Numbered from the stretch's first letter, positions 1 through 10,341 are shown. The stretch is 64,000 bases of DNA from an uncultured Winogradskyella sp. (GCF_947496485.1 NZ_CANMCZ010000001.1:739596-803595), one strand, 5' to 3'. Program-made: numbers and translations. Notes: generated by a model from the sequence alone, not told the origin.

Positions 1-1
1 A

Positions 2-655
2 ATTTCTCTATCTAATAACACAAACAATTTCAAGCATTTGCAAAAAATTAAGGACTACGATATTCCGTTGGTGCTATTTGATAAAATCACAAAGCTTATT
101 GATTGTTCTAAAGTAGTTATCAATGACATCAAAGCTTCTTACGAAGCAGTGTCTTACTTAATTAATAAAGGATATAAACGTATCGCATATTTTAGAGGTG
201 ATTTGAATCCACAGAATTCAATTGATCGATTTCTTGGTTATAAAAAAGCATTAGAAGATAACGGCATAGTGTTCGATTCGTCTTTGGTATACATTTGTAA
301 TAATGGTGATTTTGAAAATGGCTATTTAAACGCGGAAAAACTAATTAATACGCACGGCAAATCTATTGATGCGATTTACACAGTAACAGACTTAACTGCA
401 ATAGGCGTTATAAACTATCTCAATGAGCATAACATTAAAATACCTGAAGATATAGCCGTTTTTGGCTTTAGTAACTGGTTTATGTCATCAGTAATAACAC
501 CAACACTGTCCTCGGTAGAACAAAATGCTAACGTGACTGGTGAAAAATCAATAGAACTATTGTTTGAAGAAATAGAATGTAAACAAAAGGGAATAGATTT
601 TAAGCCAAAAACACTAACTGTTGATACTGAATTAATTATTAGGAACTCAAGTTAA
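2..655 (+). CDS. LacI-family transcriptional regulator, 3' part (cut by window edge)
   Basis: The frame is open from base 2 to a stop at 653-655, so the gene begins outside the window; a TTG at 38 is internal, not a likely start. The visible ~217 residues are the effector-binding domain of a LacI/GalR regulator. Typical landmarks are GYKRIAYFRG, RFLGYKKALEDNG, a 'TDLTAIGVINYL' block and the end 'PEDIAVFGFSNW...TPTLSSVEQ'. The helix-turn-helix is not seen. It converges on the fructokinase gene with a 23-base gap and sits beside a GH32/transporter locus, so it probably senses a sugar and controls that locus; a LacI-type palindrome lies at 4574-4587. The family call is firm; the ligand is inferred from neighbours. 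Confidence 0.88.
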   Translation: MSLSNNTNNFKHLQKIKDYDIPLVLFDKITKLIDCSKVVINDIKASYEAVSYLINKGYKRIAYFRGDLNPQNSIDRFLGYKKALEDNGIVFDSSLVYICNNGDFENGYLNAEKLINTHGKSIDAIYTVTDLTAIGVINYLNEHNIKIPEDIAVFGFSNWFMSSVITPTLSSVEQNANVTGEKSIELLFEEIECKQKGIDFKPKTLTVDTELIIRNSS

Positions 656-678
656 TTCCACGTGTTATTTTATTTCGT

Positions 679-1557
679 CTAAACCATTAAAGATTGGATT
701 TCATCTACTTCTATAATTGGATTAGCTCCATCTTTTGAAGCAACCAAAGCACCAATAGCACAGGCCATATTTAAGGCTTCTTGTCTAGGTTTATTATTTA
801 GCAGTCCGTTTATTAGAGTAGCAAGAAAAGAATCACCAGCACCTACAGTATCTTTTACCGAAACCTTATAACCGTTACTTCTATAAAAAGCATTATCTGT
901 ATATAAAATGGCTCCTTCACTTCCAAGAGTGACACAAATTTGATTTGTTTCTGTTGTTTCAGATACAAATTTTATTTGCCTTTCGATGCTATTTGATTCA
1001 AACTTGAAATACTCGCAAAATTCCAAAAGCTCTTCATCATTAAATTTTACAAAATGCGCTTTTAGCATTAATTGTTTTAAGAAATCCATTTCATAGTAAG
1101 GAGGCCTTAGATTAACATCTAAAACTCTAAACTTAGAATATTCCAAAAGGTCTAAAAGTGTTTCTCTAGAAGTTTTCATTCTTGTAACTAAACTTCCAAA
1201 AATAAATACATCTGAATCCTTAACAACTCTTTTTGAATTTTCGGTAGGCTGAATAAAATCCCAAGCACAAGGTTTTTCAATAGTGTAAGATGCTGAACCT
1301 TTATTGTCTAATACTACGTTTACATGACTTGTTTTGTATTCGTTGCTTATCTGAATTTCGTTACAATCAACACCATGATCACTTATAAAATCTAAGAGTT
1401 CCTTTCCATCAGAATCATTTCCAACGCTGCTTATTATAGTAACAATATTACCAAAAGATTTTAATCGCAAAGCGACATTAAGAGGCGCACCTCCAATTTT
1501 TTTATGAGTAGGAAAAACATCCCATAATATTTCACCAAAACATACAATTTTCTGCAT
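679..1557 (-). CDS. PfkB-family sugar kinase, probable fructokinase
   Basis: A 292-residue cytoplasmic ribokinase/PfkB-fold kinase. The N-terminus reads CFGEILWDVFP, followed by a GGAPLNVA substrate-site motif near residue 22. The C-terminal signature DTVGAGDSF (about 236-244) contains the GAGD anion hole and catalytic Asp242. Length and the ILWD/GGAP pattern fit bacterial fructokinases. It is the last gene of a three-gene minus-strand set, one base after the GH32 gene, so fructose released by the GH32 enzyme and imported by the MFS porter would be phosphorylated here. Fructose as substrate is inferred from context; another hexose is possible. Confidence 0.85.
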   Translation of the reverse strand: MQKIVCFGEILWDVFPTHKKIGGAPLNVALRLKSFGNIVTIISSVGNDSDGKELLDFISDHGVDCNEIQISNEYKTSHVNVVLDNKGSASYTIEKPCAWDFIQPTENSKRVVKDSDVFIFGSLVTRMKTSRETLLDLLEYSKFRVLDVNLRPPYYEMDFLKQLMLKAHFVKFNDEELLEFCEYFKFESNSIERQIKFVSETTETNQICVTLGSEGAILYTDNAFYRSNGYKVSVKDTVGAGDSFLATLINGLLNNKPRQEALNMACAIGALVASKDGANPIIEVDEIQSLMV

Positions 1558-1558
1558 C

Positions 1559-3175
1559 TTAATTAAACTTAAATTCTCTTACTTTAAAATTCTCTATTAT
1601 AAAAGCATCATCATTACTTATTATAGAAAATTCCTCAAAGGGTTTATTAGGAAAGAACAATTCGGTCATTACAAATTCACCATCATTATAAAATACCTCA
1701 ACTGATGTTTTATCTAATAAAATTTGAACTTTCAATTCTTTAATACTATTAGGTAGTTTCGCTTTTGATATGTGAGGTGCAAATTTTTCTGAAAAATCTA
1801 CTTTTCCAGAGTGTCGTCTATCAATATATAATTCATTAGTCTCATTGTCTAATCCTAATGTAAGTGTATCTCCTGCTTTATTATTAAATACGAATTTGTA
1901 AGCATCATTTTTTAGTCCATTTAAAGTAAAATCTAATCCTAACTTTTCAAAGTCAACATCTAAATCTTTAAGTACACCATTTAGTTCATTACTACTTAAA
2001 GATATTTTAGACAGTTTAATATCTGCAAACTGATTAAGTTCATCAACAGGAAAACTCATTAAATTAAAAGTGTTATTGTTTTTTCTAAGTTGAAGTTCTC
2101 GGGCAATAGTCATAGTACTTCTCCATTTATAAGTAGGAACATCACGTGCATAATCCCAATTAGACATCCAGCCCATAAATAAATGCCTACCATCAGATTC
2201 TGGTATATTAGACCAAGTCACTCCTGCGTAATTATCTCTACCATAATCTAACCAAATAGACTTAGATTGAGATAATTGTTGATCAAAATCTTTATCTAAC
2301 ACAAAATTATGACCATCAAAATCTCCAATAAAATACTGCGTAGCACTTCCACCATTTGGGCCAGATGGGTTAATACTCACTAACAAAACCCATTTTGTGG
2401 TCTCACTATTTTCAACTTTCATAGGAAAAAGATCAGGGCATTCCCAAACTCCGCCATGTTCTCCTTTGTCTTCACCAAATTCTGATTCAAATACCCAATC
2501 CTTTAAATTTTCAGAACTGTAAAACATAATTTTGTTTCCTGCAGCCAAAGACATAATCCACTTATTCGTTTGACTATCCCAAATAACTTTAGGATCTCTA
2601 AAATCTTTAATTCCTGGATTTTTAATAACTGGGTTATCACTGTACTTTACCCAAGTCATGCCTTCATCTAAAGAGTAAGCAATACCTTGCGTCTGAAAAT
2701 CAATATCACCAGCTTTTTCACCATCCATGTTGTGATATGTGTATATGGCAACAACAGGAGTAATTCCATCTTTTCCGAATCCTGAAGTATTTTGTTTATC
2801 CACAACAGCACTTCCCGAAAAAATAAGGCCTAGCTCGTCCGGATATAAGGCTATAGGCTGTTCTTCCCAAATAATAAGATCTTTACTAGTGGCATGTCCC
2901 CAATGCATTGGTCCCCAAACATTACCGTCTGGATAATACTGAAAGTATAAATGATAAGTACCGTTTAAATAGAACATACCATTAGGATCATTCATCCAAT
3001 TAGCTTTTGGTGTAAAGTGATAATTCGGCCTATAAAACTCCTCATCTAAATTTTCAGCTGAAACTATTGGCGTTTCAGTTTCAGGTGTTTTATTTTCTTT
3101 ACAACCAAATGCTATTACCAAGGCTATGAAAACGGCAATAAGACCTAGCTTTTGACTTTTAATTTTATTTATCAT
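1559..3175 (-). CDS. GH32 fructan/sucrose hydrolase, lipoprotein
   Basis: A 538-residue glycoside hydrolase family 32 enzyme. A hydrophobic signal ends in the lipobox AFGC (Cys25), so it is probably a membrane-anchored lipoprotein acting outside the cytoplasm. The GH32 catalytic triad is in place: WMNDPNG at 60-66 (nucleophile Asp63), FRDP near 192-195, and WECPDLF with acid/base Glu245. A C-terminal beta-sandwich follows (about 370-538). It cleaves beta-fructosides such as sucrose, inulin or levan; the sequence alone does not settle which. The start overlaps the end of the transporter gene by 11 bases, so the two are translationally linked, and the fructokinase gene follows directly. Confidence 0.92.
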   Translation of the reverse strand: MINKIKSQKLGLIAVFIALVIAFGCKENKTPETETPIVSAENLDEEFYRPNYHFTPKANWMNDPNGMFYLNGTYHLYFQYYPDGNVWGPMHWGHATSKDLIIWEEQPIALYPDELGLIFSGSAVVDKQNTSGFGKDGITPVVAIYTYHNMDGEKAGDIDFQTQGIAYSLDEGMTWVKYSDNPVIKNPGIKDFRDPKVIWDSQTNKWIMSLAAGNKIMFYSSENLKDWVFESEFGEDKGEHGGVWECPDLFPMKVENSETTKWVLLVSINPSGPNGGSATQYFIGDFDGHNFVLDKDFDQQLSQSKSIWLDYGRDNYAGVTWSNIPESDGRHLFMGWMSNWDYARDVPTYKWRSTMTIARELQLRKNNNTFNLMSFPVDELNQFADIKLSKISLSSNELNGVLKDLDVDFEKLGLDFTLNGLKNDAYKFVFNNKAGDTLTLGLDNETNELYIDRRHSGKVDFSEKFAPHISKAKLPNSIKELKVQILLDKTSVEVFYNDGEFVMTELFFPNKPFEEFSIISNDDAFIIENFKVREFKFN

Positions 3176-4490
3176 TTCGTATTAATTTTTTACTTAATTC
3201 TTCTAATGAAATACCTTTAGTTTCTGGCATCATAAAAATAACGAACAACAACTGAAAAACCATCATTATAGCAAATACCATAAATACTGTGCCTGCACCA
3301 ATTGATGAAAATAAAACTGGTACTAAAGATGGAATAATAGCAGCTAAAACCCAATGGGTTGATGTTCCAAATGATTGTCCACTTGCCCTTAAATGATTTG
3401 GAAATATTTCAGAAATATAAACCCAAATTATAGCACCCTGACCAATAGCATGCGATGCTATAAACAAGAATAAAAATATTGGAACTGCCAATCCTTCCCA
3501 TTCTAAAAAGAATGCCATTGAGACTAATGACAATGAAATAATATAGCCAATGGAGCCAATATACATTAACACTTTTCTACCCAATCTATCAATTAAAAAT
3601 ACACCTAATAAGGTGAATATTAAATTTGTAACCCCAATACCTATACTACTAAGTAGTGCTGTACTTTCACCTAAACCAGCTTCTTCAAAGATTCTTGGTG
3701 CGTAATATAAAAATGCATTAATACCTGAAAATTGATTAAACATAGCAACTAAAAAAGCTAACATTAAAGGAAAACGATATTTCTTCATGAAAATATTTTC
3801 CCCTTTAGAATGGCTTTGACTTTCAACCTTTATTATTTCCATCAATTCGTCTGCATTCCCATCAGGATTTATCAGCTCTAATACATCTTTAGCTTCTTCA
3901 TCTCTATTCTTAGAAATTAACCAACGTGGACTTTTGGGCACAGTGAATATTAAAATTGTATAAATCAACGCAGGAAAAGCCTCCACACCTATCATCCATC
4001 TCCATGCATTTTCTCCAACATTTCTGAGTAGGTAATTAGATAAAAAAGCAATTAAAATTCCCAGAACAATGTTAAACTGATATAAGGCTACAAGTCTCCC
4101 TCTATCCTTTGCAGGCGAAATTTCTGAAACATAAGCAGGTGCTGCAATTGTAGATGCTCCCACACCAATTCCGCCTAAAAATCTAAAGAAGGCAAAACTA
4201 TAAGGATCATTCACTAATGATGAACCTATTGCAGATACTAGATAGAAAATCCCTATCCATATTAAGGTCTGTTTTCTTCCTAATCGATTTGTAGGAATTC
4301 CACCCAATAACGCACCAACAACTGTTCCCCATAATGCCATAGCCATTACTACTGAACCATGGAATGCATCAGAAGAACCCCAAAGTGCTTGTAATTTTTT
4401 ATCTGCGCCAGAAATTACGACGGTATCAAAACCAAAAAGAAATCCTGCTAACGCAGCTGTGATTGACCAAACTAGTATTTTCCTATTCAT
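3165..4490 (-). CDS. MFS sugar porter, probable fructose/hexose:H+ symporter
   Basis: A 441-residue inner-membrane protein with about 12 hydrophobic segments and the sugar-porter signatures: TNRLGRKQTL after TM2, KSPRWL in the central loop, DRLGRK after TM8 and PETKG near the C-terminus. The start begins GFLFGFDTVVISGA, typical of XylE/GLUT-like porters. It is the first gene of the porter-GH32-fructokinase operon, so it most likely brings in the monosaccharide released by the GH32 enzyme. The gene starts 187 bases from a divergent GH65 gene; the shared spacer carries a LacI-type palindrome. The sugar transported is an inference. Confidence 0.88.
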   Translation of the reverse strand: MNRKILVWSITAALAGFLFGFDTVVISGADKKLQALWGSSDAFHGSVVMAMALWGTVVGALLGGIPTNRLGRKQTLIWIGIFYLVSAIGSSLVNDPYSFAFFRFLGGIGVGASTIAAPAYVSEISPAKDRGRLVALYQFNIVLGILIAFLSNYLLRNVGENAWRWMIGVEAFPALIYTILIFTVPKSPRWLISKNRDEEAKDVLELINPDGNADELMEIIKVESQSHSKGENIFMKKYRFPLMLAFLVAMFNQFSGINAFLYYAPRIFEEAGLGESTALLSSIGIGVTNLIFTLLGVFLIDRLGRKVLMYIGSIGYIISLSLVSMAFFLEWEGLAVPIFLFLFIASHAIGQGAIIWVYISEIFPNHLRASGQSFGTSTHWVLAAIIPSLVPVLFSSIGAGTVFMVFAIMMVFQLLFVIFMMPETKGISLEELSKKLIRNDK

Positions 4491-4573
4491 AAAAAGTATA
4501 ATTAATTGGAATAAGTTAGTTATAATTTTAATTCATTCTTAATATTCAGTTCAAGAATCACAGATTTATAAAC

Positions 4574-4587
4574 CGAAAACGATTTCG
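4574..4587. promoter_or_regulatory. LacI-type operator candidate between divergent sugar genes
   Basis: The 14-mer CGAAAACGATTTCG is an imperfect palindrome around a central CG (12 of 14 positions symmetric), the classic layout of LacI/GalR operators. It lies 84 bases upstream of the porter start and 91 bases upstream of the GH65 start, and the regulator whose 3' end opens the window is in the same locus. A perfect version, CGAAAACGTTTTCG, occurs at 31930-31943. Confidence 0.55.
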
Positions 4588-4677
4588 ACTACAATCACGA
4601 TAAATGGTTATTGTTTATTATTAATCTACATTAAAATATTATTATCTTTTAGCAGCTAATCAACAAATAATAAAACA

Positions 4678-6708
4678 ATGAAAATAATCTTATCTCTAGC
4701 ATTTTGTCTTTTCATCACCTCAATTATGGCACAAAATGATGGTTGGAATATCTCAACTAAAGATAACACTAACTATACAGGTATTGCAGTAGCCAACGGT
4801 CACCTAGGAATATTACCTTCTGAAAAACTATTTAAAACCGAACAAATAATTCTGAATAATGTTTATGACAAAGAATCGCCATTGGGTGTGAGTCGAATTC
4901 TAAAAGGCATTAACTTTCAAAATATTAACATTGAAATTGATGGTGAAATAATTACACAAGAAACCGTTTCTAATTGGAACCAAACCTTAGATATGAAAAA
5001 TGCAAGGTTTATCACACGGTTTGATTATAAGGATATCGCCAGTATTGAATATACCATGTATGCACTGCGTAATGTGGCATACTCAGGGTATCTCGATATA
5101 AAAATTACAGCAAAAAAAAATATCGTAGTTAAAGCAACGGCTTCAATAGAAACACCCGAAGAGTATAAGAATCCTGTTAGCACGTTTAGAATACTAAAAG
5201 ATTTAGAAACTACAATGCCAATATTACAGACTGTAGCTAAAAGTCGACTAGAACGACATACAGTTGCTGCTTCAGGCACTTTTATTTGGCACGATATCAA
5301 TAGTACTCGAGAACACCAGAGACCTGAGTTAGTTCATAATAAAATATCTGAATACAACAATCAACTGTCCTTTACAAGAACCTTAAAAAAAAATGACAAC
5401 TTAGAATTTGCTTGGACAGCATCTCAAACTTCAACACAAGATTTTCATGATCCACAAACAGAATCTGAACGTTTTGTAATTTTTAATCTCCTTACACCTC
5501 GCGAAGACTTATTAAACCAACACAAATCATTATGGAAAGAATTATGGCAAGGGGATATAATTATTGAAGGTGATTTAAAATCGCAACAAGACGTGCGCTT
5601 AGCATTATACCATTTATATGCTTTTGGTCGCGGAGATAATGACCTTAGTATCGCACCAATGGGACTATCATCTCAAAATTACAATGGACATATTTTTTGG
5701 GATACAGAACTTTGGATGTATCCACCATTATTGTTATTGAACCAAAATATCGCCAGGTCATTGGTTAATTACAGGTCAGACCGATTAGACAAAGCCAAAC
5801 AAAAAGCAATCAACTTTGGATATAAAGGAGCCATGTTCCCATGGGAAAGTGATGATACTGGTGAAGAAGCAACTCCAGCGTGGGCTTTAACTGGGACTTT
5901 TGAGCATCATATTACAGCAGATATTGGTATAGCATTTTGGAACTACTACCGCGTAACAAAAAACAAAGAATGGCTTAGAGAAAGAGGCTATCCTATGCTT
6001 AAAGAAGTTGCTAATTATTGGGTTAGTCGTTCTGCAAAAAATAGTGATGGAAGCTTTTCAATAAAAAATGTTGTTGGTGCTAATGAGTTTGCCCCAAATG
6101 TTGATGATAATGCATTTACCAATGGAGCAGCAATTACAGCCTTAAAGTATGCTGATTTGGCTGCTAAAGAATTAAATATCGAACCAGATAAAAAATGGAA
6201 AGAATATGCCAATAAAATTATGATTCACAAATTTCCCGATGGTACAACAAAGGAACACAGCAAATATAATGGAGATCGAATAAAGCAAGCTGATGTTAAT
6301 TTATTAACCTATCCGCTAAATATAATTTCAGACAAGACGACTGTTCTTAAAGATTTAAAATATTATGAACCTAAACTTGCTGAAGAAGGACCTGCAATGG
6401 GAAAATCAGTATTTGCAGTAATCTACGCAAGATTGGGAGACGGTGATAATGCATTCAGACTTTTTAAAGAAAGTTACGAACCTAACAAGCGTCCTCCTTT
6501 TGGAGCTTTGGCTGAATCTGCAATGAGCAACAATCCATATTTTGCAACTGGTGCTGGTGGTATGTTACAAACTGTTTTATTTGGTTTTGGTGGTTTGCAC
6601 CTTACCGAAAACGGTATAGAACAAAAAAATCCGATACTTCCAAAACAATGGAAATCATTAACCATAACTGGAGTTGGTAAAGAAAAAAAGACGTTTAGAA
6701 TTGATTAA
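4678..6708 (+). CDS. GH65-family glucosidase/phosphorylase, exported
   Basis: A 676-residue protein with a cleavable signal peptide (first ~19 residues, ending SIMAQ). The body matches family GH65: HIFWDTELWMYPPLLL (about 338-353) and YKGAMFPWESDDTGEE (about 382-397) line the sugar site, VVGANEF places the likely general acid at Glu470, and KQADV (about 536-540) is conserved. Glu613 in LAESA is a candidate base if the enzyme is a hydrolase. GH65 includes cytoplasmic disaccharide phosphorylases and exported alpha-glucosidases such as kojibiose hydrolase; the signal peptide favours hydrolysis in the periplasm. It is divergent from the GH32 operon and probably shares its regulator. The bond cleaved cannot be read from sequence. 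Confidence 0.8.
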   Translation: MKIILSLAFCLFITSIMAQNDGWNISTKDNTNYTGIAVANGHLGILPSEKLFKTEQIILNNVYDKESPLGVSRILKGINFQNINIEIDGEIITQETVSNWNQTLDMKNARFITRFDYKDIASIEYTMYALRNVAYSGYLDIKITAKKNIVVKATASIETPEEYKNPVSTFRILKDLETTMPILQTVAKSRLERHTVAASGTFIWHDINSTREHQRPELVHNKISEYNNQLSFTRTLKKNDNLEFAWTASQTSTQDFHDPQTESERFVIFNLLTPREDLLNQHKSLWKELWQGDIIIEGDLKSQQDVRLALYHLYAFGRGDNDLSIAPMGLSSQNYNGHIFWDTELWMYPPLLLLNQNIARSLVNYRSDRLDKAKQKAINFGYKGAMFPWESDDTGEEATPAWALTGTFEHHITADIGIAFWNYYRVTKNKEWLRERGYPMLKEVANYWVSRSAKNSDGSFSIKNVVGANEFAPNVDDNAFTNGAAITALKYADLAAKELNIEPDKKWKEYANKIMIHKFPDGTTKEHSKYNGDRIKQADVNLLTYPLNIISDKTTVLKDLKYYEPKLAEEGPAMGKSVFAVIYARLGDGDNAFRLFKESYEPNKRPPFGALAESAMSNNPYFATGAGGMLQTVLFGFGGLHLTENGIEQKNPILPKQWKSLTITGVGKEKKTFRID

Positions 6709-6728
6709 AGTTTCTAAATCAATTTTTA
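6699..6728 (+). terminator. possible terminator after the GH65 gene
   Basis: An 8-bp stem AATTGATT/AATCAATT with a 10-base loop overlaps the GH65 stop codon and is followed by a short T run. The stem is AT-only, so the call is weak. Confidence 0.35.
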
Positions 6729-6786
6729 TTTAAAAATTTAACATTCTTGAACATCATATTAATATTATATTAAAATACTGATTTAC

Positions 6787-6834
6787 AGTGACTTAAATTC
6801 ACTAAAACTTATTTGACTTTAGCTTTAGAGCTAA
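6787..6834 (+). repeat. two successive hairpins in the ilvD leader/promoter region
   Basis: AGTGA (6787-6791) pairs with TCACT (6799-6803), and TTAGCT (6819-6824) pairs with AGCTAA (6829-6834) around a 4-base loop. They lie 70-120 bases before ilvD. They may be operators or an mRNA leader structure; no leader peptide rich in branched-chain codons was seen. Confidence 0.3.
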
Positions 6835-6905
6835 GATACATATACGTAGAATTAGACCAAGAAGTAATTTAGTACTATAAACTATTTTTTGCACAACTCG
6901 ATTCT

Positions 6906-8585
6906 ATGAGTCAATTAAATAAATACAGTAAAACCGTTACCCAAGATCCAACGCAACCAGCTGCTCAAGCTATGTTGCATGCTATCGGATTAACAAAAGA
7001 AGATTTTTTTAAACCTATTGTAGGAATTGCTAGCACAGGTTACGAAGGTAACCCTTGTAATATGCACCTAAATGATTTAGCGAAATTAGTCAAAGAAGGC
7101 ACTAAAAATGAAGATGTTGTCGGTTTAATTTTCAACACCATTGGTGTAAGCGACGGTATTTCTATGGGTACACCAGGAATGCGCTACTCATTACCATCAA
7201 GAGATATTATTGCTGATTCTATGGAAACCGTTGTCCAAGCCATGAGTTATGACGGATTAGTAACAGTAGTGGGTTGTGACAAAAATATGCCAGGAGCCTT
7301 AATGGCTATGATTCGTTTGAATCGTCCTTCAATTTTGGTTTATGGAGGTACTATTGATTCTGGATGCCATGAAGGAAAAAAACTAGATGTTGTTTCTGCA
7401 TTTGAAGCTTGGGGAAGCAAAGTGGCAGGAACTATGTCTGAAAACGAATACCAGAATATAGTAGAAAAGGCTTGTCCTGGAGCTGGTGCATGCGGAGGTA
7501 TGTATACGGCAAATACTATGGCATCAGCAATTGAGGCTTTAGGTATGACTTTACCTTTTAATTCCTCAAACCCAGCATTAAGTGATGAAAAGAAACAAGA
7601 ATCAATTAAAGCTGGCGAAGCCTTAAGAGTTTTACTCGAAAAAGATATTAAGCCTTCTGACATCATTACTAGAAAATCTCTTGAAAATGCAGTGAGACTA
7701 GTAACAATATTGGGTGGTTCTACAAATGCAGTATTACACTTTCTAGCGATTGCCAGAGCAGCTCAAATAGATTTTACACTCAAAGACTTTCAAGATATAA
7801 GTGATAATACTCCTTTCTTGGCAGATTTAAAACCTAGTGGAAAATACTTAATGGAAGATGTACATGCGGTAGGAGGCATTCCTGCGGTATTAAAATATCT
7901 TTTGAAAAAAGGGCTAATACACGGAGATTGTTTAACTGTTACAGGAAAAACAATCTCTGAAAACTTACTCGATGTTCCTGATTTAAGAGAAGGGCAAGAT
8001 GTCATAAAACCAATTGAAGAACCTATAAAGATTTCTGGACATTTAAGAATGCTCTATGGCAATTTAGCTACTGAAGGTAGTGTAGCGAAAATCACGGGAA
8101 AAGAAGGGTTGAGTTTCAAAGGAAAAGCTAAAGTTTTTGAAGGCGAGTATGATGCTAATGACGGAATAAGAGACGGAAAAGTTGAAAAAGGAGATGTTGT
8201 AGTTATTCGTTACGAAGGTCCAAAAGGTGGGCCAGGAATGCCAGAAATGTTAAAACCAACTGCTGCCATTATGGGAGCTGGCTTAGGAAAAGATGTGGCA
8301 TTAATTACTGATGGGCGTTTCTCTGGTGGAACTCATGGTTTTGTCGTAGGGCATATTACACCAGAAGCTCAAGAAGGCGGGACCATTGCTTTTGTTGAAG
8401 ATGGAGATATTATTACTATCGACGCAGAAACCAATACTATTTCAGTTGAAGTTTCTGAAGTAGAATTACAAAAAAGAAGACAAAATTGGAAAGCACCAGA
8501 ATTGAAGTTTGAACGTGGTGTTCTATATAAATATGCTAAAACAGTATCATCAGCGTCTAAAGGATGCGTAACTGATGAATTCTAA
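6906..8585 (+). CDS. ilvD: dihydroxy-acid dehydratase IlvD
   Basis: A 559-residue enzyme of normal family length that dehydrates 2,3-dihydroxy-isovalerate and 2,3-dihydroxy-3-methylvalerate, the last common step before the valine and isoleucine transaminations. Fe-S ligand cysteines are visible at Cys51, in VGCDKNMPG (Cys124) and in [11 protein letters not shown] (Cys196). The C-terminal region contains DGRFSGG and GHITPEA, typical of the IlvD/Edd family; the pathway context excludes 6-phosphogluconate dehydratase. It opens a tight ilvD-ilvB-ilvN-ilvC-ilvA operon. A TATTTTTTG sequence at 6883-6891 is one base off the TAnnTTTG -7 consensus. Confidence 0.97.
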   Translation: MSQLNKYSKTVTQDPTQPAAQAMLHAIGLTKEDFFKPIVGIASTGYEGNPCNMHLNDLAKLVKEGTKNEDVVGLIFNTIGVSDGISMGTPGMRYSLPSRDIIADSMETVVQAMSYDGLVTVVGCDKNMPGALMAMIRLNRPSILVYGGTIDSGCHEGKKLDVVSAFEAWGSKVAGTMSENEYQNIVEKACPGAGACGGMYTANTMASAIEALGMTLPFNSSNPALSDEKKQESIKAGEALRVLLEKDIKPSDIITRKSLENAVRLVTILGGSTNAVLHFLAIARAAQIDFTLKDFQDISDNTPFLADLKPSGKYLMEDVHAVGGIPAVLKYLLKKGLIHGDCLTVTGKTISENLLDVPDLREGQDVIKPIEEPIKISGHLRMLYGNLATEGSVAKITGKEGLSFKGKAKVFEGEYDANDGIRDGKVEKGDVVVIRYEGPKGGPGMPEMLKPTAAIMGAGLGKDVALITDGRFSGGTHGFVVGHITPEAQEGGTIAFVEDGDIITIDAETNTISVEVSEVELQKRRQNWKAPELKFERGVLYKYAKTVSSASKGCVTDEF

Positions 8586-8602
8586 ATTACAGAGAAGAGA
8601 AG

Positions 8603-10339
8603 ATGAAAGAAATTCAAACCTTAAAAAATAAAATCAAAACAACAGAAACTACTGAACGTATTTCTGGTAGCGAAGCTGTTATAAAATGCTTATTAGCTGA
8701 AGGTATTGATACCCTTTATGGATATCCAGGTGGTGCAATTATGCCAGTCTACGACGAGTTATATAAGTATCAGGATAAAATTCATCATGTTTTAACACGC
8801 CATGAACAAGGAGCTGCGCATGCCGCTCAAGGTTATGCTCGTATTTCTGGAAAAGTTGGTGTCGCTATTGCTACTTCTGGACCAGGTGCTACTAATTTAA
8901 TTACTGGTATTGCAGATGCACAGATTGATTCTACACCATTGGTTTGTATTACTGGTCAAGTAGGATCACATTTATTAGGCAGTGATGCTTTTCAGGAAAC
9001 TGATATTGTTGGTATTTCTACACCTGTTACTAAATGGAATCATCAAATTACTAAAGCTTCGGAAATTCCTGAGGTATTTGCAAAAGCATTTTACATCGCA
9101 AAAAGTGGAAGACCAGGACCAGTACTTATTGACATTACGAAAGATGCTCAGTTTGAAGAGTTTGATTTTAAATATGAAAAATGTAAAGGTGTTAGAAGCT
9201 ATAAACCTGTACCAAGCACAGATGAAAATTCTCTAAAAGCTGCTGCAGACCTAATCAATAATGCTAAAAAACCATTAATAGTTTGGGGACAAGGAGTCAT
9301 TTTAGGCAAAGCTGAAGAAGAATTTAAAGCGGTTATTGAAAAAGCAGGAATTCCTTCTGCTTGGACTATTTTAGGAGCTTCTGCTATTCCAACATCACAT
9401 CCATTAAATGTTGGTATGGTTGGCATGCACGGAAATTATGGACCTAACGTTTTAACTAATGAATGTGATGTTTTAATCGCTATAGGTATGCGTTTCGATG
9501 ATCGTGTAACCGGAAACTTAACTACCTATGCTAAGCAAGCCAAAATTGTTCATTTTGAAATTGATCCTGCTGAAGTAGATAAAAATGTAAAAACTGATGT
9601 TGCTGTTCTCGGTGATGCTAAATCTAGTTTAAAAAGCTTGTTGCCATTATTGAATGCAAATTCGCATGAAGACTGGCATCAAAGATTTAAAGATTTATAT
9701 AAAGTAGAATACGATAAAGTCATTAAAGGTGATTTACATCCTACTAAGGAAGGTTTAACCATGGGAGAAGTGTTGAAAGAAATCAACATTCAAACAAAAG
9801 GAGAAGCTGCAATTGTGAGCGATGTTGGTCAACACCAAATGATTGCATGTCGTTATGCTGACTTTAATGTTTCAAAAAGTAATATTACATCAGGTGGATT
9901 AGGTACTATGGGATTTGCTTTACCAGCTGCAATTGGAGCGAAAATGGCAGCACCAGAACGTGAAGTAGTTATGATTGCTGGTGATGGTGGTTACCAAATG
10001 AATATCCAAGAATTAGGAACAATTTTTCAGCAAAAAGTACCTGTGAAAATTGTGGTTTTAAATAATGAATTTCTTGGTATGGTTCGTCAATGGCAACAAC
10101 TATTTTTTGATAAGCGCTATGCATCTACAGAAATGGTAAATCCAGATTTTGTAGCCATTGCAAAAGGCTATCACATCGATGCTAAAAAAGTATCCGAAAG
10201 AAAAGATTTAAAAGCTGCTGTAAAAGAAATGATTGATTGTAAAGGCCCATATTTCTTAGAGGTTAGAGTAGAAAAGGAAGACAATGTTTTCCCTATGATT
10301 CCAACAGGTGCAAGTGTTTCAGATATAAGACTAGAGTAG
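8603..10339 (+). CDS. ilvB: acetolactate synthase large (catalytic) subunit
   Basis: A 578-residue ThDP enzyme that condenses two pyruvates, or pyruvate and 2-oxobutyrate, to acetohydroxy acids. The ThDP-activating Glu68 lies in TRHEQGAAHAAQGYAR. The middle domain has the FAD-binding stretch around 'MHGNYGPNVL' and 'IGMRFDDRVTG'. The diphosphate motif starts with GDG at 460-462 and ends at NNEFLGMV. An ACT-type small subunit is encoded 2 bases downstream, as expected for the anabolic enzyme rather than a catabolic one. The gene begins 17 bases after ilvD; about 20 charged N-terminal residues precede the conserved domain. Confidence 0.97.
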   Translation: MKEIQTLKNKIKTTETTERISGSEAVIKCLLAEGIDTLYGYPGGAIMPVYDELYKYQDKIHHVLTRHEQGAAHAAQGYARISGKVGVAIATSGPGATNLITGIADAQIDSTPLVCITGQVGSHLLGSDAFQETDIVGISTPVTKWNHQITKASEIPEVFAKAFYIAKSGRPGPVLIDITKDAQFEEFDFKYEKCKGVRSYKPVPSTDENSLKAAADLINNAKKPLIVWGQGVILGKAEEEFKAVIEKAGIPSAWTILGASAIPTSHPLNVGMVGMHGNYGPNVLTNECDVLIAIGMRFDDRVTGNLTTYAKQAKIVHFEIDPAEVDKNVKTDVAVLGDAKSSLKSLLPLLNANSHEDWHQRFKDLYKVEYDKVIKGDLHPTKEGLTMGEVLKEINIQTKGEAAIVSDVGQHQMIACRYADFNVSKSNITSGGLGTMGFALPAAIGAKMAAPEREVVMIAGDGGYQMNIQELGTIFQQKVPVKIVVLNNEFLGMVRQWQQLFFDKRYASTEMVNPDFVAIAKGYHIDAKKVSERKDLKAAVKEMIDCKGPYFLEVRVEKEDNVFPMIPTGASVSDIRLE

Positions 10340-10341
10340 TT

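Noticed and set aside
7340..7666. Antisense open frame of 108 codons opposite ilvD
   Set aside because: It is a shadow of the ilvD coding sequence with no family features.
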